This document shows positions 26,441 to 34,118 of a stretch of 64,000 bases of DNA, one piece after another. The DNA is taken from positions 1,622,501 to 1,686,500 of the forward strand of contig NZ_CP059896.1 of NCBI RefSeq assembly GCF_014126615.1. The letters run 5' to 3'. The translations under genes were made by a program, and so were the position numbers. The notes below the pieces were generated by a model. That model ran no database searches. It saw only the letters and a list, made by a program, of their open reading frames with translations, and was not told the DNA's origin. The DNA is from Ciceribacter thiooxidans. Its GTDB lineage: Bacteria > Pseudomonadota > Alphaproteobacteria > Rhizobiales > Rhizobiaceae. Every line of letters begins with the position of its first letter. The first letter of the stretch is position 1.

Positions 26441-27571
26441 TCATTCCGCAGCGGTCACGGCGGCCGGCAGCTCGAACCGGCGCCAGTCGATACGCCGCTC
26501 CAGCGCACGCCCCGAGGGATCGAAGAGGTGACAGTCCGCCGCCATGATGCCGGTCAGCATCGGCTCGTCGGCACGGATCGGTGCCGAGCCCGGCAAGAGC
26601 GCGCAATAGGGTTCACCGGAGGGCAGGCTCGCATAGGCGACCGTATTGATGCCGAGCCGCTCGATCACCGACGGCACGACGCGGATGGCGAGGTCGCCGG
26701 CAGCAAGAGTCGTATGCTCCGGGCGGATACCGAGCGTCAGTGTCTCGCCGACGAGACCGGCCGGCGCTTCGACGGCGATCGTCGCCGACTGCCCTTCATA
26801 GGAAATCATGACCCCGTCCTCGCCGACCGCGGTGCAGGTCACGGGCACGAAGTTCATCTTCGGATTGCCGATGAAGCCGGCGACGAAAAGGTTCTGTGGC
26901 TTGTGATAGAGTTCGAGCGGCGCGCCGACCTGCGCCACGTCGCCGGCGTTCAGCACGACGATGCGGTCGGCCATGGTCATCGCCTCGACCTGGTCATGGG
27001 TGACATAGATCATCGTCGCCTGAAGGTCGCGATGCAGCTTGGTGAGCTCGATCCGCATATCCGAGCGAAGGGCTGCATCGAGGTTCGAAAGCGGCTCGTC
27101 GAACAGGAAGATCTTCGGCTCCCGGACGATCGCCCGGCCGATCGCCACGCGCTGGCGCTGGCCGCCGGAGAGCATGCCCGGTCGCTGCTCGAGCCGCTGT
27201 TCGAGCTTCAGGATCGTCGCGACCGCCTCAACCTTCTCGCGGATCATCGCCTCCGGCATCTTTTCGACCCGCAGCGGAAAGGCGATGTTTTCGAACACCG
27301 ACATGTGCGGATAGAGCGCATAGGACTGGAAGACCATGGCGATGCCGCGCTCAACCGGCGGCCTGTCATTGACCCGCTCGCCATCGATGACGATATCGCC
27401 GCCGCTGGTGTCGTCGAGCCCGGCGATCATGCGCAGAAGCGTCGACTTCCCGCAGCCGGAAGGACCGACGAAGACGACGAACTCTCCGTCACCGATCTCG
27501 AGCGAAACGCCCTTGATGACTTCGAAATGCCCGTAGGACTTGACGACCCTGTTGAGATTAAGCTGACCCAC
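26441..27571 (-). CDS. CUT1 sugar ABC transporter ATP-binding protein (UgpC/MalK-like)
   Basis: A 376-residue ATPase: Walker A GPSGCGKST at about 36-44, signature LSGGQRQRVAIGRA at about 134-147, Walker B IFLFDEPLSNLD, H-loop THDQVEAMTM, and a C-terminal TOBE/OB regulatory part. It drives the importer formed with the two permeases upstream. The start is GTG at 27571. It is the last gene of the operon, separated from the binding protein by 97 bases holding a strong hairpin. Confidence 0.93.
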   Translation of the reverse strand: MGQLNLNRVVKSYGHFEVIKGVSLEIGDGEFVVFVGPSGCGKSTLLRMIAGLDDTSGGDIVIDGERVNDRPPVERGIAMVFQSYALYPHMSVFENIAFPLRVEKMPEAMIREKVEAVATILKLEQRLEQRPGMLSGGQRQRVAIGRAIVREPKIFLFDEPLSNLDAALRSDMRIELTKLHRDLQATMIYVTHDQVEAMTMADRIVVLNAGDVAQVGAPLELYHKPQNLFVAGFIGNPKMNFVPVTCTAVGEDGVMISYEGQSATIAVEAPAGLVGETLTLGIRPEHTTLAAGDLAIRVVPSVIERLGINTVAYASLPSGEPYCALLPGSAPIRADEPMLTGIMAADCHLFDPSGRALERRIDWRRFELPAAVTAAE

Positions 27572-27634
27572 GTCCCTGTTTCTCCACGCTGCCGGCGTCC
27601 TGCGTGCGGGTGCCGGCCGTTCCTGCGAAAGCGA

Positions 27635-27658
27635 GGTCGCGGGCTTTCGCCCGCGACC
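27635..27658 (-). other. Perfect 10-bp stem-loop with GAAA loop after the binding-protein gene
   Basis: On the minus strand GGTCGCGGGC-GAAA-GCCCGCGACC: ten GC-rich pairs closed by a GAAA tetraloop, 11 bases after the binding-protein stop. There is no U-tract behind it. It sits in the same position as the hairpin after ytfQ and likely stabilises the binding-protein message against 3' decay while letting some transcripts continue to the ATPase gene. Confidence 0.75.
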
Positions 27659-27668
27659 GTCTTGCAGC

Positions 27669-28889
27669 TTACTTGTACTGGTCGAGTTCGGCGGCGGCCT
27701 TCTTCAGGGCATCCGCGGGTTCGGCCTTGCCGGTCACGACCGACTGCACCATCTCGATCATCACGTTCTGGAAGCCGCGATAATCGGTGAACAGCGGTTC
27801 CGGGCCGCCATAGGTAATGCCGTCGATCAGCGGCTTCCAGTAAGGATCCTTGGCGACGAACTCGTCGACCTTCGGGCCGGGACGCAGCGGCGTGAGGCCG
27901 GCACCGCCCTGCAGCTCATATTCGCCCTGCGGACCGGGAGAGGTGATGAACTTGGCGAACTCGGTCGCCTTGTCCTCGACGCCCGAACCTTTGAAGACCA
28001 CGAGACTGTCGGTAATCAGCAATGTCCCCTCACCCTTGGCCGAAGGCCCGAGCGGCAGAGGCGCGATGCCCCAGTTGATGTCGCGCTCCTTCAGAAGAGC
28101 GGCGGCTCCCGAGCCGGACTGAATCATGCCGACCTTGCCGTCGAGGAAGATCGCGCGGATCTCGTTCTGCTCGTAGGCGGTCGCGCCTTCGACGGAATAA
28201 GGGGCGATATCCTTGTAGGCCTGGAGCGCGGCCAGCACTTCCGGGCTGTCGATGACGATCTTGTCGCCGTCGATCACCTTGCCATTGTTGGTGTAAACCC
28301 AGTGCATGAACTGGTGCATCGTGTTGTCGAAGGTCTTCGCCGGCAGGCCGTAACCGGCGATGCCAGTCTTCTCCTTGATCTGCTTGGCAAAGGCGATCTC
28401 TTCGGCCCAGGTCTTCGGCGGGGTTTCCGGATCGAGGCCCGCCTGCTTGAAGAGATCCTTGTTCCAGTAGAGGACCTTGGTGGAAAAGGCGATCGGCACG
28501 CCCCACTGGGTGTCGTCGAAGGTGACGGTGTCGACGATGTTCGGATAATAGCTCGCCTTCTCCTCGTCGGTCATCGGCACCGGAACGATCATGTCGTTCT
28601 CGGCGAATTCCTTCAGCGTCCGCGAACCGACATAGGCGAGGGCTGCCGGAGAGCCGGAAGCGGCGAGCGTCGTCGCCTTGTCCTGGCACTGCGCCCAGCC
28701 GACGACTTCCGGAACGACCTTGTAGCCGGCGTTCTTTCCTTCCCATTCCTTGATGTACTTCTCGTGGATCGGGTCGATCTTGTCGCCGCAATAGATCCAG
28801 CTGATCTCCTGGTCGGCAGCAAGCGACGGCAGTGCCGAGCCGGCGAGCAGCACCATTGCGCCGGCGAGAATGCTAAAAGTCCTTTTCAT
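27669..28889 (-). CDS. CUT1 sugar ABC transporter substrate-binding protein
   Basis: A 406-residue periplasmic binding protein of family 1: signal peptide about 1-24 (MKRTFSILAGAMVLL...SLA-AD), then ISWIYCGDKIDPIHEKYIKEWEGKN and GVPIAFSTKVLYWNKDLFKQAGLDPETPPKTWAE, typical of malto-/chito-oligosaccharide or glycerol-phosphate-type binders. Context next to nagA, nagK and GH20 suggests GlcNAc, chitobiose or a GlcNAc-containing conjugate. It follows the second permease by 60 bases. Confidence 0.92.
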   Translation of the reverse strand: MKRTFSILAGAMVLLAGSALPSLAADQEISWIYCGDKIDPIHEKYIKEWEGKNAGYKVVPEVVGWAQCQDKATTLAASGSPAALAYVGSRTLKEFAENDMIVPVPMTDEEKASYYPNIVDTVTFDDTQWGVPIAFSTKVLYWNKDLFKQAGLDPETPPKTWAEEIAFAKQIKEKTGIAGYGLPAKTFDNTMHQFMHWVYTNNGKVIDGDKIVIDSPEVLAALQAYKDIAPYSVEGATAYEQNEIRAIFLDGKVGMIQSGSGAAALLKERDINWGIAPLPLGPSAKGEGTLLITDSLVVFKGSGVEDKATEFAKFITSPGPQGEYELQGGAGLTPLRPGPKVDEFVAKDPYWKPLIDGITYGGPEPLFTDYRGFQNVMIEMVQSVVTGKAEPADALKKAAAELDQYK

Positions 28890-28949
28890 CTGCGGTTCCC
28901 CTTATTTTGACAGGTTGGTCTTCGGTATTTCAGATGTGCAGGTCGTCTC

Positions 28950-29807
28950 CTACTTGACGGCGCCGGCGGTGAGCCCGCTCACTAGGTAGCGCTGCAGGAA
29001 GAAGATCACGATCAGCGCCGGCGCTATGCCGACGAAGCTTGCGGCCATCAATTCGTTCCAGACCACCTCCTGCCGCCCGAAATAGGCAAAGAGCCCGATC
29101 GGCAGCGGCATGTACTCGGTCTTGGAATTGAAGGTCAGCGCGAAGATGAACTGTTGGGCATAGGCGCCGATGAAGGTGGTGATGGCGACGACGGCGATGC
29201 CGGGTGCGGCAAGCGGCAGGACCACCCGCCGGAAGGTGTAGAAATAGCCGGCGCCGTCGACATAGGCGGCTTCCTCGAGCTCCCTCGGGATGCGCATCAT
29301 GTAGGTCCGCAGCAGCCAGATCGCCGTCGGGATCAGGAAAGCGGCGCCGGGGACGATCATCGCGAGATAGGTGTTGAGGACGCCGAAGGAGCGCATCAGC
29401 CGGAAGAGCGGGATGAGCAGAACGGCGCCGGAGAACATGTTGACCGCAAGGAAGGCGCCAAGCAGCGGCCCCCTGCCCCGGAAATCGAAGCGCGCGAAGG
29501 CATAGGCGGCCGGGACGACGAGCAGCAGCACGACCAGGGTCGCCACGCCGGAAATGAAGAACGAATTGAAGATGTAGCGGGCAAAGCCCGGCACGCTGAC
29601 CCACATGGTGCGGTAGGCCTCGAAGGAACCGTTCTCCGGCCAGAAGCGGTATGGCGAGGAGAAGAGCTGGCTGAGCGGCTTCAGCGAAACGAGGAAACCT
29701 TCGACGAAAGGTGCGAGCACGAAGGTGAGGAAGATCGCGATGCCGGTATAGATGCCGGCGATCTCGTACCACCGGTAGCGGTTGATCATGGAACTCGGCT
29801 GTCTCAT
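28950..29807 (-). CDS. CUT1 sugar ABC transporter permease (MalG-like)
   Basis: A 285-residue inner-membrane protein with six hydrophobic segments and the ATPase-contacting EAA loop ELEEAAYVDGAGYFYTFRRVVLPLAAPG. The ATG at 29807 overlaps the stop of the other permease (ATGA), which favours it over the in-frame ATG at 29789. It is the MalG-type half of the importer channel. Confidence 0.92.
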   Translation of the reverse strand: MRQPSSMINRYRWYEIAGIYTGIAIFLTFVLAPFVEGFLVSLKPLSQLFSSPYRFWPENGSFEAYRTMWVSVPGFARYIFNSFFISGVATLVVLLLVVPAAYAFARFDFRGRGPLLGAFLAVNMFSGAVLLIPLFRLMRSFGVLNTYLAMIVPGAAFLIPTAIWLLRTYMMRIPRELEEAAYVDGAGYFYTFRRVVLPLAAPGIAVVAITTFIGAYAQQFIFALTFNSKTEYMPLPIGLFAYFGRQEVVWNELMAASFVGIAPALIVIFFLQRYLVSGLTAGAVK

Positions 29808-30688
29808 CGCTTCTCTCCGACGGCAAGGCGGCTGGTCACGCGGAAGTAGGCAATGCAGAAGATCGACAGGAAGATGCAGATCAGCACCGCGCGGGCAGCG
29901 CCCTCCCCGTACTTCTTCGACCCGATCGCCGTGCGGTAGGTGTCGATGATCATCGTCGTCGTTTCGCCGGTCGGTCCACCCTGGGTCAGGATCCAGATGA
30001 TGTCGAAGGAATTGAAGGTCGAAATCAGCGAGATCATCGACATGGTGATCATTGCCGGCAGCAGCAGCGGCAGGGTGATGCGACGGAAGCGGTAGAAGCG
30101 GCCGGCTCCGTCCGTCCAGGCGGCTTCGTCGAGATCCTGCGGAATGGCCTGGATGGCGGCGAGCATATAGAGCGTCACCATCGGCACGCCGATCCAGACG
30201 TCGGTGAAGATCGTCGCCCAGAAGGCAGTCGAACCGTGGGCGAGAAAGGCGACCGGTCCGTCGACGAAGCCGAAGCGTTGCAGCAGGCCCGAAATCATGC
30301 CGAACTGACCGTTGTACATCCAGCCCCACATGAAGATGCCGATCGCCATCGGCACGATCCACGGCGGCATGGTCAACACGCGAAAGATTGCGCGGCCCGG
30401 CACCGCGGTATTGAGCATGGTCGCGCCGAAGGTGCCGATGACCATCTTGATCGTCACCGAAAAGAACGTCCAGACGAAGGTTCGCAGGATCACTTCGGCA
30501 AAGGTCGCGTTGAAGATCTTGTCGTAATTTACCCAGCCGACCCAGTTGGTCACACGCTTCAGCGAAGCGTCGGTGAACGACAGGATCACGGTGTCGACCA
30601 GCGGATAGGCGACGATCGTCGCGACATAGAAGACCGCCGGCGCGAGCAGCAACCAGGCAAAGATGATGGCGCTTCGTCTGGCCTGCAT
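29804..30688 (-). CDS. CUT1 sugar ABC transporter permease (MalF-like)
   Basis: A 294-residue permease with six hydrophobic segments, EAA loop DLDEAAWTDGAGRFYRFRRITLPLL and the family's TQGGPTGETTTMIID near the C terminus. The ATG at 30688 has GAGG upstream and lies 8 bases after the oxidoreductase stop; a longer frame to 30742 would overlap that gene. It pairs with the MalG-like permease. Confidence 0.92.
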   Translation of the reverse strand: MQARRSAIIFAWLLLAPAVFYVATIVAYPLVDTVILSFTDASLKRVTNWVGWVNYDKIFNATFAEVILRTFVWTFFSVTIKMVIGTFGATMLNTAVPGRAIFRVLTMPPWIVPMAIGIFMWGWMYNGQFGMISGLLQRFGFVDGPVAFLAHGSTAFWATIFTDVWIGVPMVTLYMLAAIQAIPQDLDEAAWTDGAGRFYRFRRITLPLLLPAMITMSMISLISTFNSFDIIWILTQGGPTGETTTMIIDTYRTAIGSKKYGEGAARAVLICIFLSIFCIAYFRVTSRLAVGEKR

Positions 30689-30696
30689 GGCGAACC

Positions 30697-31878
30697 TCAG
30701 GCGGAACGGGCGGCGAGCGGAACCTCGCGCCCCTGAAGACAAGCATCAAACGTCGCCCAGACCGGCGCGAGGTCGATCACCTTGCGGCCAAGCCGTGCCT
30801 CGTCCATCGCCAGCGCCAGGATGCCGGCCTCGAGCGCATCGATGGCCGAAACCGGCTGCGGCCGCCCCTCTTCGACGAAGGCCAGCACGTCGGCCGCCAT
30901 CTGCTCGTCGGCACCGTAATGCTGCGACTCGTCGGACGGCGCCGTGTAGGTGTTGGCGACCGTCTTCTCGTTGGTGCGGGCATCGTGGACGTTCATGTAG
31001 CCGCGGACGAAATCGCCTTCGGCCATGCCTTTGGAGCCGATCACGCAGAAGCGACGGAACTGGTCCGGCACGTTGAGATTGGTGTGGAAGGTCATCGAGG
31101 CACCGTTCTCGTATTCGACGATCGCGGTCTGGTAGTCGATGATGTCGGCGTCGCTGTCGAAGACCCGGTCCGACCCCATCCAGCCGCTCGGCTTGCGATG
31201 ATAGACTTCGAGATCGTTGGCGCCGGTGGCCGCCGGCGCGTTTTCCGGCACAAAGCTCTTGCGACCACCGAAGCTCGCCACGAACCGCGGGCGCGCACCG
31301 ACGACACCGTTGTAGAGATCGAGATCGTGGCAGCATTTTTCCAGCATGAAGCCGCCGGCGTAGCGTCCGTAACGACGCCAGTCACGCATGAAGAAGGCGC
31401 CGTGATAGGGCTCGATGTGCTCGGACGCCTCTATCGACACGACCTCGCCGAGACGCCCCTCCGCCTGCGCTCTGCGCAGGTCGCGATAGAGCGGCGAATA
31501 GCGCAAGACGAGGCCGACCAGAAGTCGGTCATGGCCGTATTTCGCCAGCAGCGAGGCGAGCGCATAACTCTCCTCTATCGACACGACGATCGGCTTCTCG
31601 GTGAAGACGGTCAGCCCGGCCTCGAGACCGATGCGGATATGTTCCAGATGGAGGTGATTCGGCGAGCCGATCATCAGAAGGTCGAATTTCTCGCCCGCGA
31701 TCAGCGCCTCGGGGCTGGGATAGGAGCGGCCGGACGAAATGCCGCGCTGCTCGAGCGCCTCCAGACCGGCGGGCGCCGGATCGACATAACCGACGATCTC
31801 GAAATCCGGATCGATCTCACTGAGGATTCGTCCCAGATAGCCGAGACGGAATCCCAGTCCGATGACGGCGACTTTCAT
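30697..31878 (-). CDS. Gfo/Idh/MocA-family oxidoreductase
   Basis: A 393-residue NAD(P)-dependent sugar dehydrogenase-type protein: Rossmann start MKVAVIGLGFRLGYLG, then FTEKPIVVS with the conserved catalytic-region EKP, and a C-terminal alpha/beta domain. The HDLDLYNG motif near 185 is typical. It is first in the importer operon, so it likely oxidises or epimerises the imported sugar or a derivative. The exact substrate is unknown. Two putative RpiR boxes lie upstream. Confidence 0.9.
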   Translation of the reverse strand: MKVAVIGLGFRLGYLGRILSEIDPDFEIVGYVDPAPAGLEALEQRGISSGRSYPSPEALIAGEKFDLLMIGSPNHLHLEHIRIGLEAGLTVFTEKPIVVSIEESYALASLLAKYGHDRLLVGLVLRYSPLYRDLRRAQAEGRLGEVVSIEASEHIEPYHGAFFMRDWRRYGRYAGGFMLEKCCHDLDLYNGVVGARPRFVASFGGRKSFVPENAPAATGANDLEVYHRKPSGWMGSDRVFDSDADIIDYQTAIVEYENGASMTFHTNLNVPDQFRRFCVIGSKGMAEGDFVRGYMNVHDARTNEKTVANTYTAPSDESQHYGADEQMAADVLAFVEEGRPQPVSAIDALEAGILALAMDEARLGRKVIDLAPVWATFDACLQGREVPLAARSA

Positions 31879-31894
31879 GACTTCGTTCCCTGTT

Positions 31895-31912
31895 TATGCA
31901 ATTACTTTTCAT
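31895..31912 (-). promoter_or_regulatory. Putative RpiR box 3 (importer operon)
   Basis: Minus-strand ATGAAAAGTAATTGCATA, 17 bases upstream of the oxidoreductase start, 15 of 18 identical to box 1 before ridA. The similar distance from both start codons supports a shared repressor. Confidence 0.6.
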
Positions 31913-31967
31913 AGACTGCGCCGACTTGCTATGTCCGTCAACTCTGAATGGAGTCCGCGCAGATATT

Positions 31968-31985
31968 CGTGAAAGTTGTTTTCAT
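31968..31985 (-). promoter_or_regulatory. Putative RpiR box 4 (importer operon, distal)
   Basis: Minus-strand ATGAAAACAACTTTCACG contains the most symmetric version of the motif, TGAAA-N5-TTTCA, with both arms perfect. It lies 73 bases upstream of box 3 (about seven helical turns), so a dimer pair could bridge the two. Confidence 0.6.
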
Positions 31986-32057
31986 CCGGCAAACCCTCAC
32001 CTGCTTTACTCTTGTGTGCCGCCTATTTTGCGTGGCGCCCGCCGGAATGGTTAATAT

Positions 32058-32215
32058 ACAATACCAAATAGAGCCCAATCGTCTACCGTATGTGGCCACA
32101 TTTTGTTTCCCAGATGCGTAATTAGCTGATTTTGCTCAAAACTTTCTTGTCGATGATGACATTTTGGTAACATCTAGCAAAACCATTTGCCGCAAAGGTC
32201 CTTAGTTGGTATTGT
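32058..32215. promoter_or_regulatory. Inverted pair ACAATACCAA / TTGGTATTGT
   Basis: The 10-base word ACAATACCAA (32058-32067) recurs exactly as its reverse complement at 32206-32215, with 138 bases between. The GGTA core is similar to sites of HutC-type GntR regulators. It may be a pair of half-operators for the adjacent GntR/UTRA protein, acting by looping, but the spacing is wide and chance is not excluded. Confidence 0.35.
32090..32101. promoter_or_regulatory. 12-bp perfect palindrome ATGTGGCCACAT
   Basis: A perfect palindrome in the middle of the AT-rich divergent region, between the two arms of the ACAATACCAA pair. Size and symmetry suit a GntR-family dimer. No second copy was noticed in the window. 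Confidence 0.45.
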
Positions 32216-32320
32216 TCGGGTCCCCGCAACTTGAAAGGCGCCGATGTACGCTGCGACGATTTCGACCTTGGCCGGCAATTGGCGCTTGTTCCCCACCGAC
32301 GCTTGGGGCACACACCGATC

Positions 32321-33073
32321 ATGAGCGAGACACTTCCCCTTGAGCAGTTGCAGAGCGTTCGTGGCGGCCCCCTCTATGTGCGGCTGAAGAAGATGATCCA
32401 GGACGCGATGTCTTCGGGTCGGCTGAAACATGGCGACGCCCTGCCCGCGGAACGGGACATCGCCGATGTCGCCCAGATCAGTCGCGTGACGGTTCGCAAG
32501 GCGATCGACGATCTCGTTGCCGAGGGGCTTCTGGTGCGGCGGCGGGGCTCGGGTACGTTCGTCGTTGCGCCGGTGCCGCGGATGCAGCAGCCACTCAGCC
32601 AGTTGACGTCGTTCACGGAGGACATGCGCCGGCGTGGCATGGTGGCGGGCTCGATCTGGATCGAGCGCGGCCTCTTCTTTCCGACGCCTGAGGAAACGAT
32701 GATGCTGGGGCTCGTCGGAGGTGCGCGCGTCGCACGCCTCGTCAGGGTGCGGACGGCAAACGAGATGCCGATCGCATTCGAACGCACGAGCCTGCCGGAC
32801 GACATCCTGCCGAACCCGGAGGCAATAGAGGATTCGCTTTACAAGCTGCTGCTTTCGCGCGGGTTCCGTCCGATCCGGGCCAACCAGCGCATATCTGCGG
32901 TCGTGCTGACGGACGACGAGACGAAGATACTCGGCATGCCGCCGGGTTCGGCAGCACTCGCCGTCCAGCGTATCGCTTATCTCGAATCCGGCCGCGTCAT
33001 GGAAATGTCGCGTGCCCTCTACCGCAGCGATGCCTACGACCTCGTCGCCGAACTGACGATCGGCTCCCCCTAG
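32321..33073 (+). CDS. GntR-family regulator, HutC/UTRA subfamily (NagR-like)
   Basis: A 250-residue regulator with a winged HTH (about 18-82; LPAERDIADVAQISRVTVRKAIDDL) and a UTRA ligand domain (about 95-238). DasR/NagR/YvoA relatives bind GlcN-6-P or GlcNAc-6-P. It is followed after 22 bases by the deaminase, nagA and kinase genes, so it most likely represses this GlcNAc catabolic operon and perhaps the divergent importer. Confidence 0.9.
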   Translation: MSETLPLEQLQSVRGGPLYVRLKKMIQDAMSSGRLKHGDALPAERDIADVAQISRVTVRKAIDDLVAEGLLVRRRGSGTFVVAPVPRMQQPLSQLTSFTEDMRRRGMVAGSIWIERGLFFPTPEETMMLGLVGGARVARLVRVRTANEMPIAFERTSLPDDILPNPEAIEDSLYKLLLSRGFRPIRANQRISAVVLTDDETKILGMPPGSAALAVQRIAYLESGRVMEMSRALYRSDAYDLVAELTIGSP

Positions 33074-33095
33074 AACACCAATTCCGGACGAACTG

Positions 33096-34118
33096 ATGCC
33101 GACAAAGATGCGAGAGGAAATCAACGAGATCCCGGTTGCCGCGGCGCGGCTTCTGGAACGCTCGGCAAACGATATCGCAGCGGCCGGCCGCGCGCTCCGC
33201 GAGCGCGACCCGCGCGTCGTCGTGACCATTGCCCGGGGTTCGTCCGACCATGCGGCCCACTTCCTGAAATACGCGGTAGAACTGGAGCTCGGGCTGCCCG
33301 TCGCCTCGCTCGGCCCGTCGCTTGCCTCTATTTACGGCGCGCCGATGAAACTCGGCCGGGCGGCCGCCTTTGCCGTCTCTCAATCGGGCGCGAGCCCCGA
33401 TATCGTCGCGATGGCCGAGGGAAGCCGGACCGGTGGTGCGCTGACGCTCGCGCTCGTCAACACCGTGCCCTCGCCGCTTGCGCGTGCAGCATCGCTTGCA
33501 ATCGATATACAAGCAGGGCCGGAGATCGCCGTCGCGGCGACGAAATCCTTCGTCAATTCGGCCGTCGCGGGGCTTGCGATCATAGCGGCCTGGAGCGGCA
33601 GTGCCGAACTCGGCCGGGCCGTCGCGGAACTGCCGGGCCGCTTGGAAGCCGCGCTCGGCCTCGACTGGGCGGGCATGCTCGAACCCTTGTCCAGAACGGA
33701 CTCGCTCTACATGCTCGGCCGCGGCCCGACGCTCGCGATCGCTTCCGAGGCGGCCCTGAAATGCAAGGAAACCTGCGAGCTCCACGCCGAGGCCTATTCC
33801 TCCGCGGAGGTTCTGCACGGTCCCGTCTCCCTGGTTGAGCGGGATTTCCCCGTCGTCGCCTTCGCCGCACGGGACAAGGCGGAAACATCGATCGCCGGGA
33901 CGGTCTCGGCGCTCGCCGCGAAGAATGCCGCCTGCTTCATCACCTCCGGCGCCGCCGCGGGCGCCCACGCCCTGCCCTTCGTCGCGACGGGTCATCCGCT
34001 CACCGATGCGCTGGCGCTCGTCGTGCCTTACTATGGCTTCGTCGAAGCCCTGTCGCGCGCCCGCGGCTTCGATCCAGACAAACCGGCGGCGCTCAAGAAA
34101 GTGACCGAGACCAGATGA
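33096..34118 (+). CDS. SIS-domain glucosamine-6-phosphate deaminase (NagB-II type)
   Basis: A 340-residue protein with two SIS domains and no glutaminase domain, resembling the isomerase half of GlmS. Visible motifs are ARGSSDHAAHFLKY, SQSGASPDIV and the GlmS-like GRGPTLAIASEAALKCKETCELHAEAYSSAEVLHGP. Such enzymes convert GlcN-6-P to fructose-6-P and ammonia, replacing classical NagB in many proteobacteria. Its stop overlaps the nagA start (ATGA), supporting this role. Confidence 0.88.
   Translation: MPTKMREEINEIPVAAARLLERSANDIAAAGRALRERDPRVVVTIARGSSDHAAHFLKYAVELELGLPVASLGPSLASIYGAPMKLGRAAAFAVSQSGASPDIVAMAEGSRTGGALTLALVNTVPSPLARAASLAIDIQAGPEIAVAATKSFVNSAVAGLAIIAAWSGSAELGRAVAELPGRLEAALGLDWAGMLEPLSRTDSLYMLGRGPTLAIASEAALKCKETCELHAEAYSSAEVLHGPVSLVERDFPVVAFAARDKAETSIAGTVSALAAKNAACFITSGAAAGAHALPFVATGHPLTDALALVVPYYGFVEALSRARGFDPDKPAALKKVTETR

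Larger units (their letters stand above)
31879..32320. other. 442-base divergent control region between the importer operon and the nag operon
   Basis: No gene was found here. The stretch is visibly more AT-rich than its surroundings and holds several sites listed separately: two RpiR-type boxes next to the oxidoreductase gene, a 12-bp perfect palindrome, and a widely spaced inverted pair of ACAATACCAA/TTGGTATTGT. The upstream frame of the GntR gene could begin at 32231, but the ATG at 32321 fits the family better. Confidence 0.7.
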
